Shown in pieces: positions 51,958-59,671 of a stretch of DNA of 64,000 nt; position 1 is the first letter of the stretch; each line of letters opens with the position of its first letter. The stretch is taken from assembly GCF_006543045.1 (NCBI RefSeq), contig NZ_RBZW01000022.1, forward strand, positions 62,001-126,000, written 5' to 3'. The notes below the pieces were generated by a model that worked only from the letters and a program-made list of their open reading frames with translations, had not been told where the DNA came from and made no database searches. Position numbers and translations under genes: made by a program. The DNA is from Salinadaptatus halalkaliphilus. GTDB taxonomy: Archaea > Halobacteriota > Halobacteria > Halobacteriales > Natrialbaceae.

Positions 51958-53360
51958 TCGCCGTCCACCTCTGGAACGACGAATTCGAGGTCCTCCATCT
52001 CGAGAAACGCCGTTTCGTAGCCCTGGTGACGTGCGACCTGAGGTGGGGAGTCTATCGTAACCGTGACTGAATCACCGGCCTCGAGAGCCTCGACCGACGC
52101 TCCGTAGTGGAGATCGTACTCGCCGTCGATCGTCTGGGTGAGCGACAGCTCTGCCGTCTCACCCCCGTCACGTTCGATCGTCACGCTCAGGGCCATATCC
52201 GCGAGCGGGACCCGGTTGTACGGCGTTCGCGGCGAGACGAGCAGATACCCCTCGTCGCCGTCGGCCAGACGCGAGCCCGACTCGAGGACGGTCACGAGAA
52301 CGGCGGCGTCACCGCTGCGGGGCAGGTCCGCGTTCTCGGCGGGGACGCCGTCGTCGACAGCAGCCGGCTCGCGGAGGATCGTTCCAGGATACTCCCCGAT
52401 GCGCGCCAGCGCGGAGTAGGGGACGTGCTGGTGGTGCTCGCCGTGGTCGTCGTGGTCGTCGTGCTCGCCGTGGTCGTCGTGATCGCCGTGACCGTCTGCG
52501 GATTCGTGATGCTCGTCAGCTGTACCGTGACCGTCGTGGTTACCATCGTCATGGTGGTCATCGCCGTGATGGTCGTCACCACTCTGGTGGTCGTGGTCGT
52601 CGTGATCGCCGTGGTCGCCGTGATCCATCGGCTCGAGTGCGCCCGTCGTCCCCCAGAAACTCTCGTCGAAATATTCGACGCCGCCGACGACCTCCTCGCG
52701 GAACGCCTCGTCGTAGGTGAACTCGAAGGTCGCCGTCTCGGTATCGGTCAGGCGATCCTCGAGTGCGCCGGTCGTGGTGGTCGAGATCGGCGGGAGTTCG
52801 ACCGTGACGGTGTACTCGCCGTCCGCGGGGAGCGAGACGTTGTCGCCGAAGTGAAAGCCCATCTCCTGGGAGATCATCGTCCAGGGCGACAGCGGTGAGC
52901 CGACCTGTTCGCCGTCTCGTTCGACGGTGACCCGTGCGCCGTCGTCGACCGGCAAGACGATGCCCGTCTCGCGGTCCCAGACCGTGAACATCATGTGGAC
53001 GCCGCGGCCGTCCTCGGGTTCGACGCGTTCGATCGCGTCCTCGCCGCTTCCGGCGACGATCCAGAACGGGTGTGGATACGAAAGCATGGGGGCGATGGCG
53101 ATGTCACCTGCCTCGATTGGATCGAGCATCCGCATCGCCTCGCGGTGGGTCGGAATGTAGACCGCGGCGGGCGGGTCCTCGACTTCGATAACCTCCGGCG
53201 CCGTCTCGAGCTCCGCGCCGTTGTCAGTTTCTTCGCCGAATTCGAGACAGCCGGCGAGTGCGAGCGCTGCAGTTGCTGTTCCTGTTCGGGTAACGAACGT
53301 CCGTCGGTCGAACGTGTGCGGCCTGGGCATAGATAGGTCAGTTCGAGTATCGTTGGTCAT
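51954..53360 (-). CDS. His-rich P19/Tp34-like metal-binding lipoprotein
   Basis: A 468-residue lipoprotein: Tat motif DRRTFVTRTG with Cys38 in a lipobox (LAGC). The domain at about 65-230 (VYIPTHREAMRML, HPFWIVAGSGED, GVHMMFTVWDRETG, EMGFHFGDN) resembles periplasmic P19-type iron-binding proteins and haloarchaeal DUF7350. Residues about 246-312 are a His/Asp tract with roughly 22 His. A second beta domain follows. Starts at 53358-53360 overlapping the peroxidase stop (ATGA); a second Met ten codons later is possible. Metal capture at the cell surface is inferred. Confidence 0.78.
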   Translation of the reverse strand: MTNDTRTDLSMPRPHTFDRRTFVTRTGTATAALALAGCLEFGEETDNGAELETAPEVIEVEDPPAAVYIPTHREAMRMLDPIEAGDIAIAPMLSYPHPFWIVAGSGEDAIERVEPEDGRGVHMMFTVWDRETGIVLPVDDGARVTVERDGEQVGSPLSPWTMISQEMGFHFGDNVSLPADGEYTVTVELPPISTTTTGALEDRLTDTETATFEFTYDEAFREEVVGGVEYFDESFWGTTGALEPMDHGDHGDHDDHDHQSGDDHHGDDHHDDGNHDGHGTADEHHESADGHGDHDDHGEHDDHDDHGEHHQHVPYSALARIGEYPGTILREPAAVDDGVPAENADLPRSGDAAVLVTVLESGSRLADGDEGYLLVSPRTPYNRVPLADMALSVTIERDGGETAELSLTQTIDGEYDLHYGASVEALEAGDSVTVTIDSPPQVARHQGYETAFLEMEDLEFVVPEVDGE

Positions 53361-54667
53361 ACGTCTGTGCTGTCGGACGTCGGTGTCGGCACTGCTCGAG
53401 CGTCTCGCGCCGGAAGCAGGTAGTTACCCCGCCGATTCACGAACAGGTAGTGGAGGATCCCGCTGTTGGCCCGGGCGACCTCGAGGTCGGTACCGGTCAT
53501 CGCCTCGCGGACGCGCACGAACGCGTCGATTTCATCTTGCAGCGAGACGAAGTGCAGCCCCGGCTGGTCGCCGTCGACGGTGTTGAAATCCCGCCGCAGG
53601 AGGAGCGGTTCGCCGTCCTCGCGAGCGCGAGCGGCCTTCTGGGCGTGGCCGACGACGCCGCGTTCGCGTGCGTCGGCCTCGGTCGCGTCGATTCGATCGG
53701 GCGTCATCGCGCTCGAGCCACCAAGCGCTTCGCCGTACTCGCCGGCCAGTTCCTCGTCGGCGTGGTCGGGGCTGAACAACTTCGAGACGCGCTGGTAGTG
53801 ATTTTCCTGCTGGAACCACTGGGTGAGGTTGATCGCCATCGAGGAGACGTGCATCGTCGCCCCGCCGGCGAAGGGGCCGTCCTCGATCGTAACCCGATCC
53901 TCGGTCGCCTGACTGTCGGCAAAACCGGAACGAAAGCCCATGAAGAAAGGCGCATTCTCGTGGATCGAGTCGGGGACACCGTCGACATCCGCGTGTTCGG
54001 CGGGTAACCCTTCCCCGATGAATCCAGTCCGGCGGTGCTGTACGACCCGATCGAAGACATCCGAGAGGTCAGTTTCGACCTCGAGTCCGTTGAGTTGCTC
54101 GCGGTCGCCAAACAGGCCTTCCTCGGCCTCGAGGACGACCGACGGATGGTCGCTCGCGAGGTGGAGCAGCGCGTCGAACTCGTCGAACTCGGGAGTCTCC
54201 TGGGCCGTCAGTGCCTCGGGATCGGGAAGGTCGACCGAGTCGGGCAGCGAGTCATCGAAGCGCGCGAAGTACGCTGGCGTGTAGCCGATCGTAAAGACGA
54301 GCCCCTCGTTGCTCCACTCGTAGGCTCGCTCGAGCGTCTGAAGTCCCGCTTCGACCGTTTCGCGACGCTCGTCGTCGATGTCGGTGCCGTCAGCGATAGC
54401 GTCGGACAGCGCCAGCGGACAGAGGACGTGGTGTTCGGGTAACTGGATAGTGCCGTCGGCGTCTGTCGAGAGGCTATCGTTCCAGGCGTGTTGGCGGTCG
54501 GGCAACGAGGCCGGGTCGTCGGTGCCCGACGGAACGTCCGGTTCGGGGCCGTCGCTCGTCACGTCGAGGCAGGCGCCGAGCGCGGTCGCGCCGCCGGCTG
54601 CAACGAGTCCGCGGACGTAGTCACGTCGCGAGAGCGAGGACCGATCCGGAAGCGTCACTGCGAGCAA
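53357..54667 (-). CDS. exported DyP-type heme peroxidase-like protein
   Basis: A 436-residue protein with Tat leader (LSRRDYVRGLVAAGG) and lipobox Cys33. The C-terminal half has the DyP layout: GHAQKAARAREDGEPLLLRRDFNTVDGDQPGLHFVSLQ, with His341 as probable proximal heme ligand, then RVREAMTG. The usual GxxDG motif is not clear. Related families are haloarchaeal DUF7405 and EfeB/DyP of bacterial iron-uptake systems. First gene of a three-gene operon with 4-base overlaps. An inverted repeat at 54715 sits in its promoter region. Confidence 0.75.
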   Translation of the reverse strand: MLAVTLPDRSSLSRRDYVRGLVAAGGATALGACLDVTSDGPEPDVPSGTDDPASLPDRQHAWNDSLSTDADGTIQLPEHHVLCPLALSDAIADGTDIDDERRETVEAGLQTLERAYEWSNEGLVFTIGYTPAYFARFDDSLPDSVDLPDPEALTAQETPEFDEFDALLHLASDHPSVVLEAEEGLFGDREQLNGLEVETDLSDVFDRVVQHRRTGFIGEGLPAEHADVDGVPDSIHENAPFFMGFRSGFADSQATEDRVTIEDGPFAGGATMHVSSMAINLTQWFQQENHYQRVSKLFSPDHADEELAGEYGEALGGSSAMTPDRIDATEADARERGVVGHAQKAARAREDGEPLLLRRDFNTVDGDQPGLHFVSLQDEIDAFVRVREAMTGTDLEVARANSGILHYLFVNRRGNYLLPARDARAVPTPTSDSTDV

Positions 54668-54714
54668 GTCGGGGACTGACAGTGAAATGGTTTACTTTCG
54701 TCGACAAAAACTTC

Positions 54715-54731
54715 TGGCGTCTGTGACGCCA
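54715..54731. promoter_or_regulatory. inverted repeat TGGCGTC-N3-GACGCCA upstream of peroxidase operon
   Basis: Perfect 7-bp half-sites, about 48 bases ahead of the operon's first start. Could be an operator for a metal-dependent regulator or just a hairpin. Not found elsewhere in the window. Confidence 0.45.
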
Positions 54732-54807
54732 CCAGGTCGGTCGGTGCCGCGGGACGCTCCCGCTGCGAGACGGTCGAGACCGAAGAGAGTACCTGTGGTC
54801 CGTCTCA

Positions 54808-54887
54808 TACGGATTGCTGTAACGATTTACCGGCGCAACCGCCGCCCGGGTCGCGGTTGCGCCGGCAATGACTTACAGTAAACCGTC
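54808..54887 (-). repeat. 80-bp palindromic element, copy A
   Basis: Runs from TACGG to CCGTC, between TCA at 54805-54807 and TCA at 54888-54890. The central stem CCGGCGCAACCGC.../...GCGGTTGCGCCGG encloses CCCGGG. Reverse complement is almost identical to copy C at 63744. Its right-hand TCA is the reverse complement of the menB stop codon. Confidence 0.85.
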
Positions 54888-55781
54888 TCAGTAGTGCCAC
54901 GGGAAGTCGTCGAACTCGGGGTCGCGTCCCTCGACGAAGGCGTCTCGGCCCTCGGCGGCTTCGTCGGTCATGTAGCCGAGTCGAGTCGCCTCGCCCGCGA
55001 AGACCTGCTGGCCGACCATCCCGTCGTCGGTCATGTTGAACGCGTATTTCAACATCCGCATCGCCGTCGGGCTCTTCGCGTTGATGCGCTCGCCCCACTC
55101 GAGGGCGGTTTCCTCGAGTTCGTCGTGGGAAACGACCTCGTTGACCATGCCCATCTCGGCGGCTTCGTCGGCGTCGTAGGTCTTTCCGAGGAAGAAGACC
55201 TCGCGGGCCTTCTTCTGGCCGATCTGTTTGGCGAGGTAGGCTGATCCGAAACCGGCGTCGTAGCTCGCAACGTCGGGATCGGTCTGGAGGAATTTGGCGT
55301 GCTCCGCACTGGCCAGGGTCATGTCACAGACGACGTGCAGCGAGTGACCGCCGCCGACGGCCCACCCTGGCACCACGCAGACGACGACCTTCGGAATGTG
55401 TCGGATCAAACGTTGGACCTCGAGGATGTGCAGTCGTCCCTGTTCGGAGGCCCGCTCCTCGTCGCCCTCGTACTGGTAGCCGTCGTCGCCGCGGATGGTC
55501 TGATCGCCGCCGGAACAGAACGCCCAGCCGCCGTCTTTCGACGAGGGGCCGTTGCCCGTCAGGAGGATGCAGCCGACGTCGGTCTGGCGCTTGGCGTGAT
55601 CCAGCGCATCGTAGAGTTCGTCGACGGTCCCCGGGCGGAAGGCGTTGCGAACGTCCGGGCGATCGAACGCGATCCGAACCGTCCCGGAGTCGACCGCGCG
55701 GTGGTACGTGATGTCGTCGAACTCGTCGTCGAGAGCCGTCACCGGCTCCCACCGGTCGGCGTCGAAGATTTGCGAAACCAT
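54888..55781 (-). CDS. menB: 1,4-dihydroxy-2-naphthoyl-CoA synthase
   Basis: A 297-residue crotonase-fold enzyme with CSGGDQTIRGDDGYQ, VVPGWAVGGGHSLHVVCDMTLA and DVASYDAGFGSAYLAKQIGQKKAREVFFLG, matching MenB. It closes the second ring of the naphthoquinone. The C-terminus FPWHY is typical. The stop TGA (54888-54890) coincides with the TCA flank of the 80-bp element, so the element sits directly against the gene. Confidence 0.94.
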   Translation of the reverse strand: MVSQIFDADRWEPVTALDDEFDDITYHRAVDSGTVRIAFDRPDVRNAFRPGTVDELYDALDHAKRQTDVGCILLTGNGPSSKDGGWAFCSGGDQTIRGDDGYQYEGDEERASEQGRLHILEVQRLIRHIPKVVVCVVPGWAVGGGHSLHVVCDMTLASAEHAKFLQTDPDVASYDAGFGSAYLAKQIGQKKAREVFFLGKTYDADEAAEMGMVNEVVSHDELEETALEWGERINAKSPTAMRMLKYAFNMTDDGMVGQQVFAGEATRLGYMTDEAAEGRDAFVEGRDPEFDDFPWHY

Positions 55782-55924
55782 TGGCTCGAGTTCGGAACCG
55801 ATACCAGATATAGGTTCTCGTCGGACGATCTACAGCCGGACGACTCAGATACCCAATCGAGAGCTGTTCAGTGACACCTCCGGCGAGAGGAATACTTTTG
55901 ATAGTATAGCGACGATGACAGTTC

Positions 55925-56686
55925 ATGGACGGGTTCGAGACGCTCTCGATGCTCACGCGATCACCAGTTCGCCTGCGCGTGCTCCGGCACCTGCTCGAGG
56001 ACGGCCCTGCGAACACCGCCGAACTGACCGATTGTCTCGCGACCTCTCGACGAACCGTATCGCGAACGCTTTCGGCGCTCGAGGAAGCGGGACTGGCAAC
56101 CAGCGAGGGACGGACCTACCGCGCGACGACGTACGCCGAGTTGCTCGCCCCCGAGCTCTTCACGGTGCTCGAGGCCGTGCCGGACTACCGATCGTTTGCG
56201 ACCTTTCTCGATGCGTTTCCGACGGACGCGATCGGCGTCGACCTCGAGACGGTCGACGGGACAGCCACGGTTCGCCGGGAGTGCCAGCCCCACGCACCCG
56301 TCTCTCACGTCATCGACGCCCTCGAGGACGCGACGCATATTAGACTGCTCGCACCCGTCGCCTCACCGCTGTACGTTCGCCCGCTCGTCGCGCGGGTTCG
56401 AGACGGAGCGACCGTCGAGGCCGTCGTGAACGAGCCAGCCTACGACGAGTTCTGTGCCAAGTTGCGGGGTGGCGTCACACTCGCCGGCACCCTCGCCGAC
56501 GTCTCGCTCGCCGTCCGCGACGAGGTCCCCTTTGGCCTCCTTCAATGTGCGGACCGCGTCGTACTCGGTGCTTACGACGGCGGCGTGCTCCAGGCGACCC
56601 TCGAGACGGAAGCCGACGCCGTTCAGCAGGCCGCTCGAGAGACCTTTCGAGCGTATCGAGACGAGGCGGATCCTATCGTCGGGTGA
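55925..56686 (+). CDS. ArsR/DUF1724-type transcriptional regulator
   Basis: A 253-residue protein. The N-terminal winged helix reads LSMLTRSPVRLRVLRHLLEDGPANTAELTDCLATSRRTVSRTLSALEEAGL. The C-terminal ~130 residues (HIRLLAPVASPLYVRPLVARVRDGATVEAVVNE) belong to the haloarchaeal DUF1724/TrmB-like sensor region. Divergent from menB; a TATA GGAATACTTTTGATAG lies about 30 bp upstream. It may control the following oxidoreductase. Confidence 0.85.
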   Translation: MDGFETLSMLTRSPVRLRVLRHLLEDGPANTAELTDCLATSRRTVSRTLSALEEAGLATSEGRTYRATTYAELLAPELFTVLEAVPDYRSFATFLDAFPTDAIGVDLETVDGTATVRRECQPHAPVSHVIDALEDATHIRLLAPVASPLYVRPLVARVRDGATVEAVVNEPAYDEFCAKLRGGVTLAGTLADVSLAVRDEVPFGLLQCADRVVLGAYDGGVLQATLETEADAVQQAARETFRAYRDEADPIVG

Positions 56687-56802
56687 CGAAGGGGGACTCG
56701 ATCGCTGGATGACGACCGCGACGGGATCGTCACGGCGTGTCGACGGTACTGATTTGGACGGGGAGTGTCATTTTGTACCGCTCGTCGGTAGTGTCGGAAA
56801 CG

Positions 56803-58302
56803 ATGACCGAGACGCAGTTCGACGTCGCCGTCGTCGGTGGCGGCGTCGCAGGCATGAGCACGGCAGCGCGGTTGCAGGCGGACGGCTATTCGACGCTCGT
56901 GTTGGAACAACACGATCACGTCGGCGGCTGTGCCGGCTACTATCGACAGGATGGCTTCGCGTTCGATGTCGGAGCCACGACGCTGGTCGACTTCCGGGAC
57001 GGCGGCGTCGGCGGCCAGTTGCTCGAGGCGATCGACTTCGAACCGCCGGCGATCGATGTCCAGGACGCCTACAAACTCTGGCTTCCGGATCGCAGGGCGA
57101 CGCTGTATCGCGATCAGCAGCGCTGGGATCGGGAACGACGGGCGACGTTCGGCGACGACGAGCGCCACCTGGCCTTTTATCAGTTCGTCGACGACCTCTC
57201 GGCGACGCTCTGGCGACTCACCAGACGGGACGTGGCACTCCCGATCCAGTCCGTCGCCGACCTCGTTCGAAATCTGCGCGCCGTCGGACTTCGCGATCTA
57301 CCGATCGTCAGATACCGCCGTTCCACGATGGCCGACGCGATGCGGAAATTCGGCGTCTACGACGACACGGCGCTTCGACACGGGCTTGCGATGCTCGTCG
57401 AGGATACCGTCCACGCCACGCTCGAGGAGGCCCCGCTTTTCAACGCGGTGTTGGGAACGACCATCCGCAGGGCGGGTCTCGGCCGCGCGACCGGTGGCAT
57501 GTACGGCTTCTGGACGGCGTTTGCAGATCACTACGCCGATCTGGGGGGCGTGCTCGAGACCGATCGAACGGTGACCGAGGTGATCGGCTTGGCGGGGGAT
57601 TTTCGACTCGAGACGGAGACCGACTCGTATCGAGCGGCCCAAGTCGTCAGCGCGGTGCCGATCGACCTGACGAAACGGATCGCCTCGGGGATCGTCGGCG
57701 ACAGACTAGACGAGCACGTCGAGATGCTTCGCGATCACCGGGGGAGTGCGGTCGTCGTCTTCCTGGGCGTTCCCGAAGCCGAAGTCGCCGACCACGGGAT
57801 CACGCACCACCAGCTACTGGCGTCCTACGACGAACCGCTGGGGGCGGGCAACAACATGTTCGTCACGGTATCGGCCGCGGACGACACCAGAAGTGCACCG
57901 CCGGGCCACCGAGCCGTGATGCTCTCGACACACTGTGACGTCGAGCCCTGGCAGGATCTCGCATCCGAGGCCTACGAGCGCCGGAAATCCGCGATCGGTC
58001 AACGGCTGGTCTCGCAGGCGCGGACGGTCTATCCCGAGCTGGCGACCGATCCGGTCGTCTCCGAGGTCGGGACTCCCGTCACCTACGAGGCGTTTACGAA
58101 CCGTCCTCGCGGGGCGGTCGGCGGCTATCGACAGACGCTCTCGAACACCAACCAACACGCCGTTCCCCAGGATATCGGCGTCGATGGCTTCTACCTCGCT
58201 GGCGATACGACGTGGCCGGGGCTCGGAACGGTTGCCTGCGTAAAGGGCAGCGACATCGCCGCCGATCTCGTTCGCGAACGAGGGATTCGGTATAGCGATT
58301 GA
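56803..58302 (+). CDS. phytoene desaturase/CrtISO-like FAD oxidoreductase
   Basis: A 499-residue flavoprotein from ATG 56803. N-terminal FAD motif VAVVGGGVAGMSTAARLQADGYSTLVLEQHDHVGGCAGYY; C-terminal GVDGFYLAGDTTWPGLGTVACVKGS, as in carotenoid desaturases and isomerases. Haloarchaea make bacterioruberin with such enzymes, though no phytoene synthase or lycopene gene is next to it. The longer open frame to 56737 lies over the promoter and is not used. Confidence 0.88.
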   Translation: MTETQFDVAVVGGGVAGMSTAARLQADGYSTLVLEQHDHVGGCAGYYRQDGFAFDVGATTLVDFRDGGVGGQLLEAIDFEPPAIDVQDAYKLWLPDRRATLYRDQQRWDRERRATFGDDERHLAFYQFVDDLSATLWRLTRRDVALPIQSVADLVRNLRAVGLRDLPIVRYRRSTMADAMRKFGVYDDTALRHGLAMLVEDTVHATLEEAPLFNAVLGTTIRRAGLGRATGGMYGFWTAFADHYADLGGVLETDRTVTEVIGLAGDFRLETETDSYRAAQVVSAVPIDLTKRIASGIVGDRLDEHVEMLRDHRGSAVVVFLGVPEAEVADHGITHHQLLASYDEPLGAGNNMFVTVSAADDTRSAPPGHRAVMLSTHCDVEPWQDLASEAYERRKSAIGQRLVSQARTVYPELATDPVVSEVGTPVTYEAFTNRPRGAVGGYRQTLSNTNQHAVPQDIGVDGFYLAGDTTWPGLGTVACVKGSDIAADLVRERGIRYSD

Positions 58303-58730
58303 GAGTTTATCTGTTGTCTGTCGGTCGTCCACAACGACGACACGGAAAACAGTATAGTACCAACTGCAACTAGTTACACACTGATCGCACAGCCCACTCA
58401 TACGGTTTACTGTACGTCGTTTCCGGTGCAACCGCGTCCCGTCCTGCGGTTGCACCGATAAACCGTTACAGCAATCCGTATCACGGGTCACGCCGTTCCC
58501 CGTCTGCTCGCGGGCCGAGGACCCGCTCGCATGGGCCGCGGAATCACGATTGCGCGCTATTCGCTTTGCCGCAGTTCTCGCTCACGCTGTTCTCCGAACC
58601 GCGCGTTCGTCGTGCGATCAGGTGTGCAGTGATTTGCAGTGGCTACTATAGTTGGGAAACACGTATCGATACGGTCGATCGGCTATCGGCCCGAGTGATT
58701 TTCACCGTCGAAAACAAATCGAGCGAACGG
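58303..58730. other. intergenic stretch holding 80-bp element copy B
   Basis: About 430 bases between the oxidoreductase and the J-domain gene. Apart from the 80-bp palindromic element at 58401-58480 I see only the AT-rich promoter area of the J-domain gene. No gene. Confidence 0.6.
58401..58480 (+). repeat. 80-bp palindromic element, copy B
   Basis: Runs from TACGG to CCGTA between TCA at 58398-58400 and TCA at 58481-58483. More diverged than A and C: the stem is CCGGTGCAACCGC/GCGGTTGCACCG and the loop lacks CCCGGG. The paired changes (G to T with C to A) keep base pairing in the stem. Confidence 0.85.
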
Positions 58731-59654
58731 ATGGCCGAGTCGTACTACGACGTCCTCGAGATCGATCCGGACGCCTCTCGCGACGAAATCCAGGCTGCCT
58801 ATCGCGACCGCGTCCTCGAGACCCATCCGGACCACAACGACGCGCCGAACGCGACCGAGCAATTTCAACGGGTCGCTCGAGCGAAGTCGGTGTTGACCGA
58901 CGGAACCGAACGGGCACGATACGACCGACTTGGCCACGACGCCTACGTCCGGCTTGCCCAATACGACGGAGATTCCAGCTCGACAGGCAACGACTCGAGC
59001 GGCGAGTCCCCATCGGCAGGTCGATCGACGACCCGACGGACCGAGGCAACCTCGAGCGCGGCGACGGAGCGACGAACCGAATCCGCCCAGGACCGGTCGC
59101 GGACGACGACCAGTCGAACCGCGAGTACCCGTACGACCGACCGACAGCAACAGAGGGCAACGACGCAGAAACGGCAGTCCCGGTCGTTCGATGCCGACGG
59201 CACATCGTCTCAGGACCCAACTCATGAGCGCCGACGCTCCGCGGACACACCCGCCGAAGGCGACGAATCCGCAGAGTTTCGATACAGCGTCCACGACTGG
59301 GACGGCGAGATCGACCTCGAGTGGGAGGGACAGCCACTCTCACATACCACGGCGGTGACGATGGGGTGTCTCTGGGTGCTCTATCCCGTTTTGGTGACCT
59401 CGAGTCTCACGACGTTGTTTCCGACCGTGGTCAACGCGATTCTCGCGGCGTGTACGCTCAGCATCGTCGCGTACGTCCTCTTGCGGCCACGTATCGCGGC
59501 CGCGGTCTTTGGAACCTGGAGTCTCGCCTTCGCCGTCGGGATGGGACAGTTCGATCTCGCCGAGCCGACATCGTTACGTGGACTCCTCGCGCTTGGGTTC
59601 GTCTGGATCCCCTTCGGCTACGCACTCGGTCTCTGGTGGACGCTTCGACCCTGA
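58731..59654 (+). CDS. J-domain protein with membrane anchor
   Basis: A 307-residue protein from ATG 58731. A J domain covers residues 3-65 (YYDVLEIDPDASRDEIQAAYRDRVLETHPDHND...) with the HPD motif, then a long Ser/Thr/Arg/Gln-rich low-complexity linker and four hydrophobic helices at the C-terminus. It likely recruits Hsp70 (DnaK) to the membrane. It is not DnaJ itself, since the zinc-finger domain is missing. Convergent with menD, 17 bp apart. Confidence 0.85.
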   Translation: MAESYYDVLEIDPDASRDEIQAAYRDRVLETHPDHNDAPNATEQFQRVARAKSVLTDGTERARYDRLGHDAYVRLAQYDGDSSSTGNDSSGESPSAGRSTTRRTEATSSAATERRTESAQDRSRTTTSRTASTRTTDRQQQRATTQKRQSRSFDADGTSSQDPTHERRRSADTPAEGDESAEFRYSVHDWDGEIDLEWEGQPLSHTTAVTMGCLWVLYPVLVTSSLTTLFPTVVNAILAACTLSIVAYVLLRPRIAAAVFGTWSLAFAVGMGQFDLAEPTSLRGLLALGFVWIPFGYALGLWWTLRP

Positions 59655-59671
59655 TCGCGTGTCGACTGTCG

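Noticed and set aside
52426-52626. Repetitive DNA near 52.5 kb considered as a CRISPR or tandem repeat array
   Set aside because: It is codon-level repetition encoding the His/Asp tract and keeps the reading frame; there are no equal spacers.
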